From Thalassospira lucentensis (GTDB lineage: Bacteria > Pseudomonadota > Alphaproteobacteria > Rhodospirillales > Thalassospiraceae), in assembly GCF_001613805.1 (NCBI RefSeq), contig NZ_LPVY01000012.1, positions 124,001 through 188,000 on the forward strand: a stretch of 64,000 nucleotides of DNA, given 5' to 3'. Shown here piece after piece: positions 8,277 through 16,286 of the stretch. The notes under the pieces were generated by a model. The model ran no database searches and had not been told where the DNA came from. It was given only the letters and a program-made list of their open reading frames with translations. Each line of letters opens with the position of its first letter. Positions within the stretch are counted from its first letter, which is position 1. The position numbers and the translations under genes are program-made.

Positions 8277-9119
8277 TCAGGCCTCCGCCCAACTGGCTTC
8301 GCGGGTCAGGACGGGAAGTTCGGCATGATTGCCATCCATCTTCGGCAGGCAGTTCAGAAGGCCCTGCGTATAGGGGTGTTTGGCCTGATCCAGTTCGGAT
8401 GCGCGGATTTCTTCGACGACATGGCCCTGATACATTACCAGAACCCGGTCGCAGAAGCTTGAGACCAGATGCAGGTCGTGGCTGATGAAGACCAGCGCCA
8501 TGCCGCGTTCGCGCACCAGATCATCAAGGATCGCCATCACCTGAAGCTGTACCGTGACATCAAGGGCTGATGTCGGTTCATCGGCAATCAGGATTTCCGG
8601 ATCGGGGATCAGCATCATGGCGATCATGACGCGTTGGCCCATCCCGCCCGATACTTCGTGCGGATAGGATTTGAACACGCGTTCCGGATCGCGGATTTTA
8701 ACCGCGGCCAGCATATCAAGGGCGCGACGTTTGGCTTCTTGCGCGTTGACCTTATGATGTTCGCGGTAGGCTTCGATGATCTGATCGCCGATGGTCATCA
8801 CAGGATTTAGCGAATATTTCGGGTCCTGCATGATCATGGAAATGCGCGCACCGCGGACCTTGCGCCAGTCGCGTCTGGACAGGTTGCGCAGGTCCAGATC
8901 ATGGAATTGCATCTGATCGGCGGTGATTTTGCCATTCGCCGCCGTCAGGCCCAGAATGGCGCGCCCTGTCTGGGACTTGCCCGAACCGGATTCGCCAACA
9001 ATCCCAAGCCGTTCACGTCCAAGATCGAACGATACGCCGCGCACGGCATGGACTGGTCCCTTGGAGGTCGAAAAGGTAATGGCGAGGTTTTTGACAGACA
9101 GAAGGGTGTCGCTAGACAT
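8277..9119 (-). CDS. Peptide ABC transporter ATP-binding protein (DppD/OppD type)
   Basis: A 280-residue ABC ATPase with Walker [10 protein letters not shown] (Gln where most family members have Ser/Thr after the Lys-Ser), Q-loop [11 protein letters not shown], signature [12 protein letters not shown], Walker [13 protein letters not shown] and H-loop ISHDL. The SLNPV and MGQR variants are typical of D subunits of peptide/nickel importers. The C-terminus carries a short oligopeptide-transporter-type tail with the HPYTQGLL segment. It begins 2 nt after the stop of the upstream permease, indicating tight translational coupling. Confidence 0.9.
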   Translation of the reverse strand: MSSDTLLSVKNLAITFSTSKGPVHAVRGVSFDLGRERLGIVGESGSGKSQTGRAILGLTAANGKITADQMQFHDLDLRNLSRRDWRKVRGARISMIMQDPKYSLNPVMTIGDQIIEAYREHHKVNAQEAKRRALDMLAAVKIRDPERVFKSYPHEVSGGMGQRVMIAMMLIPDPEILIADEPTSALDVTVQLQVMAILDDLVRERGMALVFISHDLHLVSSFCDRVLVMYQGHVVEEIRASELDQAKHPYTQGLLNCLPKMDGNHAELPVLTREASWAEA

Positions 9120-9121
9120 GA

Positions 9122-10045
9122 TCAGTCACCTCCGCGTGGGTCAAGAACATCGCGCAGGCCATCGCCCAGCAGGTTGAATCCAAGGCTGACGATAAAGATT
9201 GCAAGGCCCGGCACGGTCGATACCCACCATTGTTCCAGAAGGAACTGGCGGCCTTCGGACACCATTGCGCCCCATTCGGGCATCGGCGGCTGTGCGCCAA
9301 GGCCAAGGAAGCCAAGACCCGCCGCAATCAGGATCATGCCTGCCATATCAAGCGTAACACGCACCACAAGCGAGCTTATGCACATCGGGGTGATGTGGCC
9401 AAGGATCAGACCCATATTCGAGACACCCTGTAAACGGGCGGCTTCGATATAGTCGGATTTGCGGACGGTGATGGTTTCGGCGCGCGCAATACGGGCATAG
9501 GGTGGCCATGCGGTCAGTGCAATGGCCAGAACCGCATTTTCGATCCCCGGTCCCAATGCGGAAACAAAGGCCAGCGCCAGGATCAGTTTCGGGAAGGCGA
9601 GAAAGATATCGGTGATGCGCATCAATGTCGCATCAATCCAGCCGCCGAAGAACCCGGCAGCGGTTCCGACCAGAAGCCCGACGGGGGCTGCGGTAATCAC
9701 CACGAGGGCAACGATCATCAGGGTGTATTGCGCGCCGTAAATCAGACGCGACAGGATATCACGACCCAATTGATCGGTGCCAAACCAGTGTTCGGCACTG
9801 GGTGACTGAATACGGTTTGTAAGGTCCGCCGCCAGCGGGTCATATGGGGCCAGAAGCGGGGCAAAGATGGTGACAAGGATCAGGGCCAGCACGATCGACA
9901 GGCCGATCATGGCGAGCCTGTTTTCCGTGAATTTAAGCCAGCCCAGCCATGCGCGACCGCATTTTGCCTGCCAGCGCGATTGCGGGGTATCGGATGTCAG
10001 CCATTGTTTCAGGCCGGGTTTTGCGGTGGTGCTTGAGATATTCAT
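9122..10045 (-). CDS. Peptide ABC transporter permease (DppC/OppC type)
   Basis: A 307-residue inner-membrane permease of the BPD_transp_1 family with an N-terminal OppC_N-type helix (about residues 40-65), the GTDQLGRDILSRL entrance motif near residue 95 and five further helices. The cytoplasmic EAA loop that docks the ATPase reads EAARLQGVSNMGLILGHI near residue 205. It ends with the LGDGLRDVLDPR signature common to DppC and OppC. It pairs with the permease gene 6 nt upstream and with the two ATPases downstream. Confidence 0.92.
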   Translation of the reverse strand: MNISSTTAKPGLKQWLTSDTPQSRWQAKCGRAWLGWLKFTENRLAMIGLSIVLALILVTIFAPLLAPYDPLAADLTNRIQSPSAEHWFGTDQLGRDILSRLIYGAQYTLMIVALVVITAAPVGLLVGTAAGFFGGWIDATLMRITDIFLAFPKLILALAFVSALGPGIENAVLAIALTAWPPYARIARAETITVRKSDYIEAARLQGVSNMGLILGHITPMCISSLVVRVTLDMAGMILIAAGLGFLGLGAQPPMPEWGAMVSEGRQFLLEQWWVSTVPGLAIFIVSLGFNLLGDGLRDVLDPRGGD

Positions 10046-10051
10046 GGTGAC

Positions 10052-11119
10052 CTATCTCCGTGCGCGCGGGTCAAGCAGGCGATAGAGCACATCGGACAGC
10101 ATATTGACCCCGATGAACACCGCACCCACGACGACGGTACCGCCCAGAACCGCATTCATATCGGCATTGAGCAGCGAATTGGTGATGTAAAGACCCAGTC
10201 CCGGCCAGGCAAAGATGATTTCGGTCAGAACCGATCCTTCGAGCAGGTTGGCATAAGACAGCGCAATCACGGTAACCAGCGGCACCATCACATTGCCAAG
10301 GGCATGACGCCAGATGATGCGGGTTTCCGAGATACCCTTTACCCGTGCGGTCAGGATGTATTCCTGACTGAGCTGTTCGAGCATGAAGGAACGCGTCATG
10401 CGCGCGATATAAGCCAGCGAGAAATAGGCAAGGATGGAGGCCGGCAGGATGATATGCGATACCGCATTCCAGAACAGATCCATATCGCCTTCGATCAGGG
10501 TATCGATCAGCATAAGCCCCGTGGTCGGTTCAATGAAATCGACATAAAAGGCATCCAGTCGGCCCGGGCCGGCAACCCAGTCGAGTTTCAGGTAAAATAC
10601 CAGAAGGCCCATCAGGCCCAGCCAGAAGATCGGCATTGAATACCCTGCAAGCCCGATAATGCGCACGATATGATCGGGCCATTTGCCCTTGTTGATCGCG
10701 GCAAAGACACCGGCCGGAACCCCAAGGAAAACACCGATGATGGTGGCAAGGGTGGCCAGTTCCAGTGTGGCGGGGAAGACGCGCTTGATGTCTTCGAGGA
10801 CCGGGTTTGACGTCAGAACCGATGTTCCGAAATCACCCTGAACCACATTGCTGATATAGACAAAGAACTGCTGCCAAAGTGGCAGGTTCAGGCCCATTTC
10901 TTCCTTGACGCGCTGATAGACCTGTTCGGAGGCATGATCGCCAACGGCGGCCAGAACCGGGTCAATGGGCAGGACGCGCCCGATCAGGAAGGTGACCAGC
11001 AGCAGGCCGATAAAAGTGATCAGCAGCGAGAAGACGATCCGCACAAGGCTTGCGCCGGTGCGGGAAAAGAGACGGGCGCGTTTGCGCCCGTCCGATGCCT
11101 TTCGAGTAACGGCGAACAT
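10052..11119 (-). CDS. Peptide ABC transporter permease (DppB/OppB type)
   Basis: A 355-residue inner-membrane permease. After a basic cytoplasmic leader of about 25 residues the first helix leads into the GRVLPIDPV segment, then the periplasmic loop with MGLNLPLWQQF and GDFGTSV, five more helices and an EAA-type loop near residue 255 (LTARVKGISETRIIWRHAL). It ends YRLLDPRARR, the usual DppB tail. It contains a longer cytoplasmic/periplasmic loop in the middle (around residues 185-215) than E. coli DppB. It is the first permease after the binding protein gene. Confidence 0.92.
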   Translation of the reverse strand: MFAVTRKASDGRKRARLFSRTGASLVRIVFSLLITFIGLLLVTFLIGRVLPIDPVLAAVGDHASEQVYQRVKEEMGLNLPLWQQFFVYISNVVQGDFGTSVLTSNPVLEDIKRVFPATLELATLATIIGVFLGVPAGVFAAINKGKWPDHIVRIIGLAGYSMPIFWLGLMGLLVFYLKLDWVAGPGRLDAFYVDFIEPTTGLMLIDTLIEGDMDLFWNAVSHIILPASILAYFSLAYIARMTRSFMLEQLSQEYILTARVKGISETRIIWRHALGNVMVPLVTVIALSYANLLEGSVLTEIIFAWPGLGLYITNSLLNADMNAVLGGTVVVGAVFIGVNMLSDVLYRLLDPRARR

Positions 11120-11134
11120 TCGACCGTTGTCTCC

Positions 11135-12724
11135 TTAGTCCTTGGTTACAAAGCGATAATAGTTGTTATCGAACGACGGACCGAGGACGAGATTGTTCAC
11201 ATTGCCCCGCATCGCGGCGATTTCGGTTTCCTGGAACATGATCACGAACGGACCGCTTTCGAGAACCTTTTTCTGAAGGTCCACATACATTGCAGCACGT
11301 TTTTCGCCATCACGTTCAAGAATGGCCTTATCGACCTCGGCGGTCATGTCACCCGGATTCCAGGAGTTGCGCCATGCAAGTGGCTTGGCCGATGCATCGT
11401 CGGAATTGTCCGGGTTCCACGCAAAGGTGGAGGCGTTGGTGTGCGGATCCTGATAATCCGGGCCCCAGCGACCGATATAGATATCGTGCTGACGGGCGCG
11501 GTATTTGGTCAGGGTCTGTTTGTTATCACCCGGAATGATTTCCAGATTGATACCTGCCTGTGCCCAGGTCGCCTGGATCGATTGTGCCATCGACATCACT
11601 GCCGTGGTGTTACGCGTATCCATGGTCACCTTGAAGCCATCGGCAAGGCCTGCGTCAGCAAGCAGCGACTTGGCTTTTTCGACGTCAAGCGAGTAAGGGT
11701 TTTCGTTGTAGGCGCCAAGGAAACCTTCGGGCAGGAATGCCTGATGGGTTTGAGCGCGGCCCGCCATGATGGTCTGGGTGATGCCATCATAATCGACAAG
11801 GTATTTGAGCGCTTCGCGAACTTCCGGTTTGGACAGGAATTCGTTTTTCTGCGACAGGCCAAGATACCAGAGCGCGCCTTTGCCTTTGGACAGCAGCTTG
11901 ATGTTTTCGTCACCCTTGACCGAGGCAAGCTGATCGGCTTCGAGGTTACGCGCGATATCGATATCGCCTTTCTGCAACAGGAGCTGCTGGGATGCGGCTT
12001 CTTTGACGTTGCGGATGATGACGCGCTTCATGGCCGGTGCGCCGTCCCAGTAATCTTCGTTTGCCGTCAGGCTGAGGCTTTCACCCGGGGTCCATTTGTT
12101 CAGGGCGAACGGACCGGAACCGGCATAGTTGGTTTTCATCCATTCTGCGCCAAGGTCGCCGTCTTTTTCGTGTTCAAGAACGACTTTCTTGTCGACAACG
12201 GCACCGACGCCCGCGGTCAGGCAGTACAACACGAAGCTTGGTGCGTAGGGCTGATCGACTTCCATGACCAGCGTGTTTTCGTCGGTTGCGCGGATCCTGT
12301 CCTTGACGTTATCGGCGGTAAAGCCGAACTGGCCAAGAATGAAGGCCGGGGACTGATCAAGCAGGACAACACGTTGCAGCGAGAAGGCAGCGTCTTCGGC
12401 GGTCAGGTCATTGCCCGACGCGAATTTGATGCCGTCGCGAATCTTGAAGGTAAAGGTCAGGCCGTCTTCGGAGACGTCCCAGCTTTCGGCGACGACACCG
12501 TAAATTTTCGAGACGTCGTCATTATCGAAGCCGATCAGGCGATCATATGTGTTGCCAGCATATTCCAGGGCGGAAAATTCGAACATTCCGGCCGGATCAA
12601 GTGTGATGAGATCGTCGATGGCAAACGCCATGACGAGTGCATTTTTCGGTGTTTCGGCCTGTGCGGCCATTGGCGTGGTAGCCAGTGCGGTTCCCAGAAC
12701 CAGCCCTGCGATCAGTCTGCGCAT
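11135..12724 (-). CDS. Periplasmic peptide-binding protein of ABC importer (SBP family 5)
   Basis: A 529-residue family-5 extracytoplasmic solute-binding protein. Residues 1-23 form a Sec signal peptide ending AAQA, and the mature protein follows the DppA/OppA/NikA pattern: LDPAGMFEFSALEYAGNTYD at the start, the SWDVSEDGLTFTFKIRDGIKFASG segment near residue 90, and the C-terminal lobe with IYIGRWGPDYQDPHTNASTF. It delivers peptides or a related substrate to the downstream permeases and heads the operon. The ligand cannot be read from sequence, but the M19 dipeptidase in the operon favours dipeptides. Confidence 0.92.
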   Translation of the reverse strand: MRRLIAGLVLGTALATTPMAAQAETPKNALVMAFAIDDLITLDPAGMFEFSALEYAGNTYDRLIGFDNDDVSKIYGVVAESWDVSEDGLTFTFKIRDGIKFASGNDLTAEDAAFSLQRVVLLDQSPAFILGQFGFTADNVKDRIRATDENTLVMEVDQPYAPSFVLYCLTAGVGAVVDKKVVLEHEKDGDLGAEWMKTNYAGSGPFALNKWTPGESLSLTANEDYWDGAPAMKRVIIRNVKEAASQQLLLQKGDIDIARNLEADQLASVKGDENIKLLSKGKGALWYLGLSQKNEFLSKPEVREALKYLVDYDGITQTIMAGRAQTHQAFLPEGFLGAYNENPYSLDVEKAKSLLADAGLADGFKVTMDTRNTTAVMSMAQSIQATWAQAGINLEIIPGDNKQTLTKYRARQHDIYIGRWGPDYQDPHTNASTFAWNPDNSDDASAKPLAWRNSWNPGDMTAEVDKAILERDGEKRAAMYVDLQKKVLESGPFVIMFQETEIAAMRGNVNNLVLGPSFDNNYYRFVTKD

Positions 12725-12977
12725 TTTGCGCCTCCCGTTTTGTTGTTTGTTGGGTCAGCAGGCCATTCTAAGTGGGGCGACCTGCGTGATCTTCGACTAG
12801 AACCTGCAGAGCGAAGCATAAATTATACGATTAATCAATGACCAGACGGTCAGGAATGCCTAAAAAGCACGCAAGATATTATGTGGTATCTTGCATGTTC
12901 TCGTGTCGGTTGTGACGACTGGATCGGGGATGGCCCGGAGAGCAGTTTGGGATGAGAAGGGGCCAGATTTCAGGCAC

Positions 12978-13004
12978 AAAAAAAGCCGCTGTTAAAGCGA
13001 CTTT
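12978..13004 (-). terminator. Terminator of the first tRNA-Asp gene
   Basis: AAAGCCGCT (12982-12990) pairs with AGCGACTTT (12996-13004) with one G-T pair and a 5-nt loop; a run of seven A at 12978-12984 gives the T tract on the minus strand. It lies 20 nt beyond the tRNA 3' end. Confidence 0.85.
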
Positions 13005-13023
13005 CCGTACTCTTTAAGAAGAG

Positions 13024-13100
<77 letters not shown>

Positions 13101-13114
13101 TTGGTGTGGCGCGG

Positions 13115-13143
13115 TTTATATAAGGGGTGGTTCGGTCTGGCAA
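13115..13143 (-). promoter_or_regulatory. Sigma-70-type promoter of tRNA-Asp copy 1
   Basis: On the minus strand, TTGCCA (13138-13143) and TATAAA (13115-13120) are separated by 17 bp, placing the start about 7-8 nt before the tRNA. The fit to the housekeeping consensus is good. Confidence 0.7.
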
Positions 13144-13374
13144 GGGCTTTTTTTCAAAAAAATGAAGCCCTGATTGGTCAGGGTAAAAGGGGCATTGCAA
13201 ATGCGTTGAAAACCGGATGTCGGAATGCGTGGACGGTGGGGTGGAAATGCCGTTTTCGCGCGGCACAGGATTGGGAAATCGACTTGGCTGTTTTTGCGAC
13301 GTGTTGCGCATGAGCGATGGACGCCAAGTCGCTCGTCGGCATGTCAGTTCAATACGAAAAAGGGGATGAGAAAC
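13144..13374. other. Spacer between the two tRNA-Asp genes, no gene seen
   Basis: The tRNA-to-tRNA gap is 332 bp. Apart from the promoter of copy 1 and the terminator of copy 2 it holds no open frame with coding character and no recognisable RNA. Confidence 0.5.
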
Positions 13375-13403
13375 AAAAAAACGCCAACGGCGAACCGTGG
13401 CGT
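13375..13403 (-). terminator. Terminator of the second tRNA-Asp gene
   Basis: ACGCCA (13381-13386) pairs with TGGCGT (13398-13403), preceded by A6 at 13375-13380 that becomes the T tract on the minus strand. T6 follows at 13405-13410, so it could also act in the other direction. Confidence 0.75.
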
Positions 13404-13432
13404 CTTTTTTGAACTTTCCATCAGGAGGAAAG

Positions 13433-13509
<77 letters not shown>

Positions 13510-13525
13510 TCGGTGTGTGGCGCGG

Positions 13526-13554
13526 TTTCTAACAGCAGCTCCGAGGGGGCGCAA
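13526..13554 (-). promoter_or_regulatory. Sigma-70-type promoter of tRNA-Asp copy 2
   Basis: On the minus strand TTGCGC (13549-13554) and TAGAAA (13526-13531) lie 17 bp apart, in the same position relative to the tRNA as in copy 1. Confidence 0.6.
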
Positions 13555-13738
13555 GACCTTTTTTGATCGTGTTCGACACTTTTTTGGATGTCTACACCAT
13601 GGCGCGTTTTGTGTCGTGTAAAATGTATCCCTTGGGTGGTGGCAGATTGTGTTGGGGCCTGTTTGATGCTGATCAAAGTACAGGCGGGCAAGCAGATGTA
13701 AAAGTTTGGGATGATTCAAAAACGGGGCGGGGGCCCTG

Positions 13739-14110
13739 ATGGTGGATAATCGAAGCGGGGGCCTGATGACCGATACGATCCTTGCCGTGCTTGACGACAT
13801 AGACGCCGGTTTGGCGACCCATCTTGCGACAAAGCCATCAAAGGCGGCGTATTCGACCCGTCCGGGCGATATGGCGATGTGCGATCTGCGTATCGTGCGC
13901 AGTCTGGTCCTGTTGTGGAGTGGGCAGAACGCGGCATTGACCGGGGACAATGATGATGTCCGGCAATGGATCATGGATCGTCTGCCCGATATTACCGAAC
14001 GGCTGGAACGGATTGATGCGCATATCGACCGCGCCATTGATGACGACGACCGGAATGCGGCCAGGCAGATGATTTTCCCGGTAATAAACGGGGGCAGGGA
14101 TGCACAGTGA
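13739..14110 (+). CDS. Small hypothetical protein
   Basis: A 123-residue acidic soluble protein (113 residues if the second ATG at 13766 is used; both have G-rich ribosome-binding sequence upstream). It is predicted mostly helical, with a central segment (residues about 55-75) containing LLWSGQNAAL and a C-terminal helix rich in Asp/Glu/Arg (LPDITERLERIDAHIDRAID). Codon use matches neighbouring genes, which is the main support for reality. No signal peptide, membrane helix or known domain was recognised. It converges on the Hpt-like gene. Confidence 0.5.
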   Translation: MVDNRSGGLMTDTILAVLDDIDAGLATHLATKPSKAAYSTRPGDMAMCDLRIVRSLVLLWSGQNAALTGDNDDVRQWIMDRLPDITERLERIDAHIDRAIDDDDRNAARQMIFPVINGGRDAQ

Positions 14111-14161
14111 AATTGAAATGTGCTGCCGATGGCGGGCTGTCACCGCATCCCGAAAATCCGG

Positions 14162-14710
14162 TTATTCGCGCGGTAATTCGTAGCGTTCGGCAAGCTTTGT
14201 CAGGGCGGCGACAGTTGCCTGTTCGACGGTGGTGCCAAACCCGGTGACGCGGCTTGCCAGAATGACATAAAGAGAATCAATGTGAAGCTGAATGACCAGA
14301 AGCTGCTTCATGTTGGCAGTCGTCCGGTCCGCAACAAAAATCTCAAGCGATTTTGCAATTTGCGTCATCAGCGGATACTGGAACGTGCCGCCAAGTGCCT
14401 TGACCGAATAGGCGAGGTCGGCACTGTTTTCCAGTGCGGCCGGTGCCTTTGAGTTGTTGCTGACAGCCTCGACCACGAGTTTCCGGCAATCGGCAAGTTC
14501 CTTGCCGATATCGCGAACGAAAGTCTCGGTGCTGCGCTGAACGACTTTTTCGAGTTCTTCGAGCTGTTCAGGGGACAGATTGATGTCAAAGCCCTTGACG
14601 AAATTGACCGCACGCCGCTTCAGATCCGTCTGAGGCGGAATGATCTGGGCTTTTTTCTTTTTCTTTTCGGGCGTCACGATTGCTCCGGTCCCCCAATCAT
14701 AATGGGTCAT
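14162..14710 (-). CDS. Hpt-like protein lacking the phosphoacceptor histidine
   Basis: A 182-residue soluble helical protein. Residues 10-25 form a lysine-rich linker (PEKKKKK), and a long helix follows. Residues 97-125 resemble the Hpt consensus around the phosphohistidine (typically AHxLKGxGGxFGxPLLxxI): here AYSVKALGGTFQYPLMTQI, with Tyr101 (codon 14408-14410) exactly where the His should be, while the Lys, the GG pair, Phe and the PL segment are kept. The family assignment is therefore inference from pattern. Its start overlaps the stop of the receiver-domain gene upstream (TAATG), so the two are translated together and probably act together. It cannot be an ordinary phosphotransfer protein. 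Confidence 0.6.
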   Translation of the reverse strand: MTHYDWGTGAIVTPEKKKKKAQIIPPQTDLKRRAVNFVKGFDINLSPEQLEELEKVVQRSTETFVRDIGKELADCRKLVVEAVSNNSKAPAALENSADLAYSVKALGGTFQYPLMTQIAKSLEIFVADRTTANMKQLLVIQLHIDSLYVILASRVTGFGTTVEQATVAALTKLAERYELPRE

Positions 14711-15204
14711 TAATCATCAGGGCTCCGTCTGTCGGGCCCATCGAAGGCGACCTGTCTGCGGCGGCGATCCGGACCGAAATAGGTGCCAGTATTCACGAAA
14801 TGCCGCGGACGGGTAATGACCGATACCAGTCTGCTGTAAAGTGCCTTGGCATTGAACGGTTTGGCAAGAAATTCCGTAATGCCGAGATCACGCGCAGTTG
14901 TGACGTATCGTTGCTCCGAATGTGCCGTCAACATGATTACCGGAATGAAGCGGTTGGGCGAATTGACGGAATTCCTGAGAACATCAAGGAATTCAAGACC
15001 ATCCATCCCGCGCAGGCGCCATTCCGTGACGATGATATCAATCTGCTGGGTTCGGAGAACCTCGAACGCATCGTTCGGGGATCGCACACGCTGTACGGCT
15101 GTCGCACCAAGATACGAAAGGGTATCGAAGACTACCTGGGCCGAAATCTTGTCGCCGTCGACGACCAGAAAACTGATTTTACTGAAATCGATCTTTGCGC
15201 TCAT
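14710..15204 (-). CDS. Receiver-domain protein with Glu at the phosphorylation site
   Basis: A 164-residue stand-alone receiver domain (residues 8-130) with a short basic tail containing YFGPDRRRR and a second GPDRR, a tail I associate with Rhodospirillales receivers. The conserved Thr (IMLTAHSE) and Lys (LAKPF) are present, but the phosphoacceptor Asp is Glu61 (IIVTEWRLRGMDG; codon GAA at 15022-15024) and the acidic pair near the N-terminus reads VVDGD. Asp-to-Glu changes can mimic the phosphorylated state, so it may be locked active. The ATG at 15204 is chosen because AGAAGG lies 6-8 nt upstream; the in-frame GTG at 15231 lacks one. It has no output domain and is coupled to the Hpt-like gene. 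Confidence 0.8.
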   Translation of the reverse strand: MSAKIDFSKISFLVVDGDKISAQVVFDTLSYLGATAVQRVRSPNDAFEVLRTQQIDIIVTEWRLRGMDGLEFLDVLRNSVNSPNRFIPVIMLTAHSEQRYVTTARDLGITEFLAKPFNAKALYSRLVSVITRPRHFVNTGTYFGPDRRRRQVAFDGPDRRSPDD

Positions 15205-15482
15205 CCGGCCTTCTATCCTGTGCGTCGTCACGATCCCGGTCCTTGTTCCGGTCAGGACCTTTTTTGCGTGATGATCGTACTACCGTGGTACTAAATGCTT
15301 ATACCTTTGTCTGATTAGCGGCAAGGCCAAAGCGGTGTTTTATCAGCAGGAAAATCTGACAAATACTGACGCCTAACCTTGTGCAGGTATTGAACAAACG
15401 ACGTTTACGTTCTTTTTGCTCGTGCTCGTAATCCCACGGATCACCGTATATTGGGCGAGCGGACAAAATTAAAAGGGGGCGA

Positions 15483-15977
15483 TCACGAATGATCCGGAAC
15501 GGCATCGGGAAGGGGTTCGGTTGTGCCTTCTTCGTCAATGACCTTAACGGCGACACCTGCCTCGCCAAACATTTCGGTCGAGATGATCATGTCCTGCTGC
15601 CAGCGTTCCAGAAAATCAGGTGTTAGTTTGCTTTTATCGACAAAGACCTCGGCGATGCCTGCCTGAATGATGGCGCGTGCGCAGTCACAGCACGGGAAGT
15701 GGGTGACATAAAGTGCGCACCCGTCAAGCGATGTGCCGGTGTAGCTGGCATTATAAATCGCATTGCGTTCGGCATGTTCGGTATAGGCGTATTTTTCCGG
15801 GCGCTGATGGCGGCTTTCGATATTGTCGTCAACGCCGCGCGGAAAACCGTTATAACCGACGGCGCGAATTTCCTTTTTGGGGCCGATGACAACGGCGCCG
15901 ACCTGGGTGCTGCGGTCCTTTGACCATTCGGCAATATGGGATGCCAGTCCCAGAAAACGATGATGCCATTTGCTCAT
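15483..15977 (-). CDS. Deoxycytidylate (dCMP) deaminase family protein
   Basis: A 164-residue zinc-dependent deaminase that would convert dCMP to dUMP for thymidylate synthesis. The zinc site is clear: EHAERNAIYNA (His ligand and catalytic Glu) and PCCDCARAII (two Cys ligands), preceded by the DRSTQVGAVVIG and GYNGFPRGVDD segments typical of the ComEB/dCMP deaminase group. Length is normal. The C-terminal 25 residues are acidic and variable. It is divergent from pyk; between it and the receiver gene lie about 280 bp with no convincing gene. Confidence 0.88.
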   Translation of the reverse strand: MSKWHHRFLGLASHIAEWSKDRSTQVGAVVIGPKKEIRAVGYNGFPRGVDDNIESRHQRPEKYAYTEHAERNAIYNASYTGTSLDGCALYVTHFPCCDCARAIIQAGIAEVFVDKSKLTPDFLERWQQDMIISTEMFGEAGVAVKVIDEEGTTEPLPDAVPDHS

Positions 15978-16286
15978 TTGTCCGGTCCCCGATCTGTCTG
16001 CGCGCTGTTTCTATCGCGTGGGTGCCAATGCGATTGCCGGGCAGGGCCGGCGGCCAGCTTTGAAATGCTGCACTGCTTCTTTAAAGGAGTGCCTGCTTGT
16101 AATTGTCCAGCGAAAAATCACATTTTTGTAAAGGCATTTGGCGAAAAGTCCCTATTCAAACAGGGCTTGATTGACTATTAAGGGGTTACCCCCAGAAAAA
16201 AATCAGGACGTCTCGACGCCTCGCCGGGAAGCTATGGCCGAAGCGAAGAGACCCAATGGAAACCGAAAAACAAGAGGTAATAGCCG
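15978..16286. other. Intergenic region upstream of pyk, no gene seen
   Basis: A 309-bp divergent region between the dCMP deaminase and pyruvate kinase genes. It becomes A/T-rich around 16100-16190, where the pyk promoter probably lies, and contains small inverted repeats (CCCT/AGGG near 16150 and GGGG/CCCC near 16181-16193). I see no open frame with coding character and cannot place the promoter exactly. Confidence 0.4.

Noticed and set aside
10934-12841. A 635-codon open frame on the plus strand
   Set aside because: It is wholly antisense to the binding-protein gene and part of the permease gene, whose protein is an unmistakable match to known families. The plus frame has no recognisable domain and arises from codon bias.
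15299-15568. An 89-codon open frame on the minus strand
   Set aside because: It overlaps the end of the dCMP deaminase gene in another frame and the rest is A/T-rich spacer without a ribosome-binding site.
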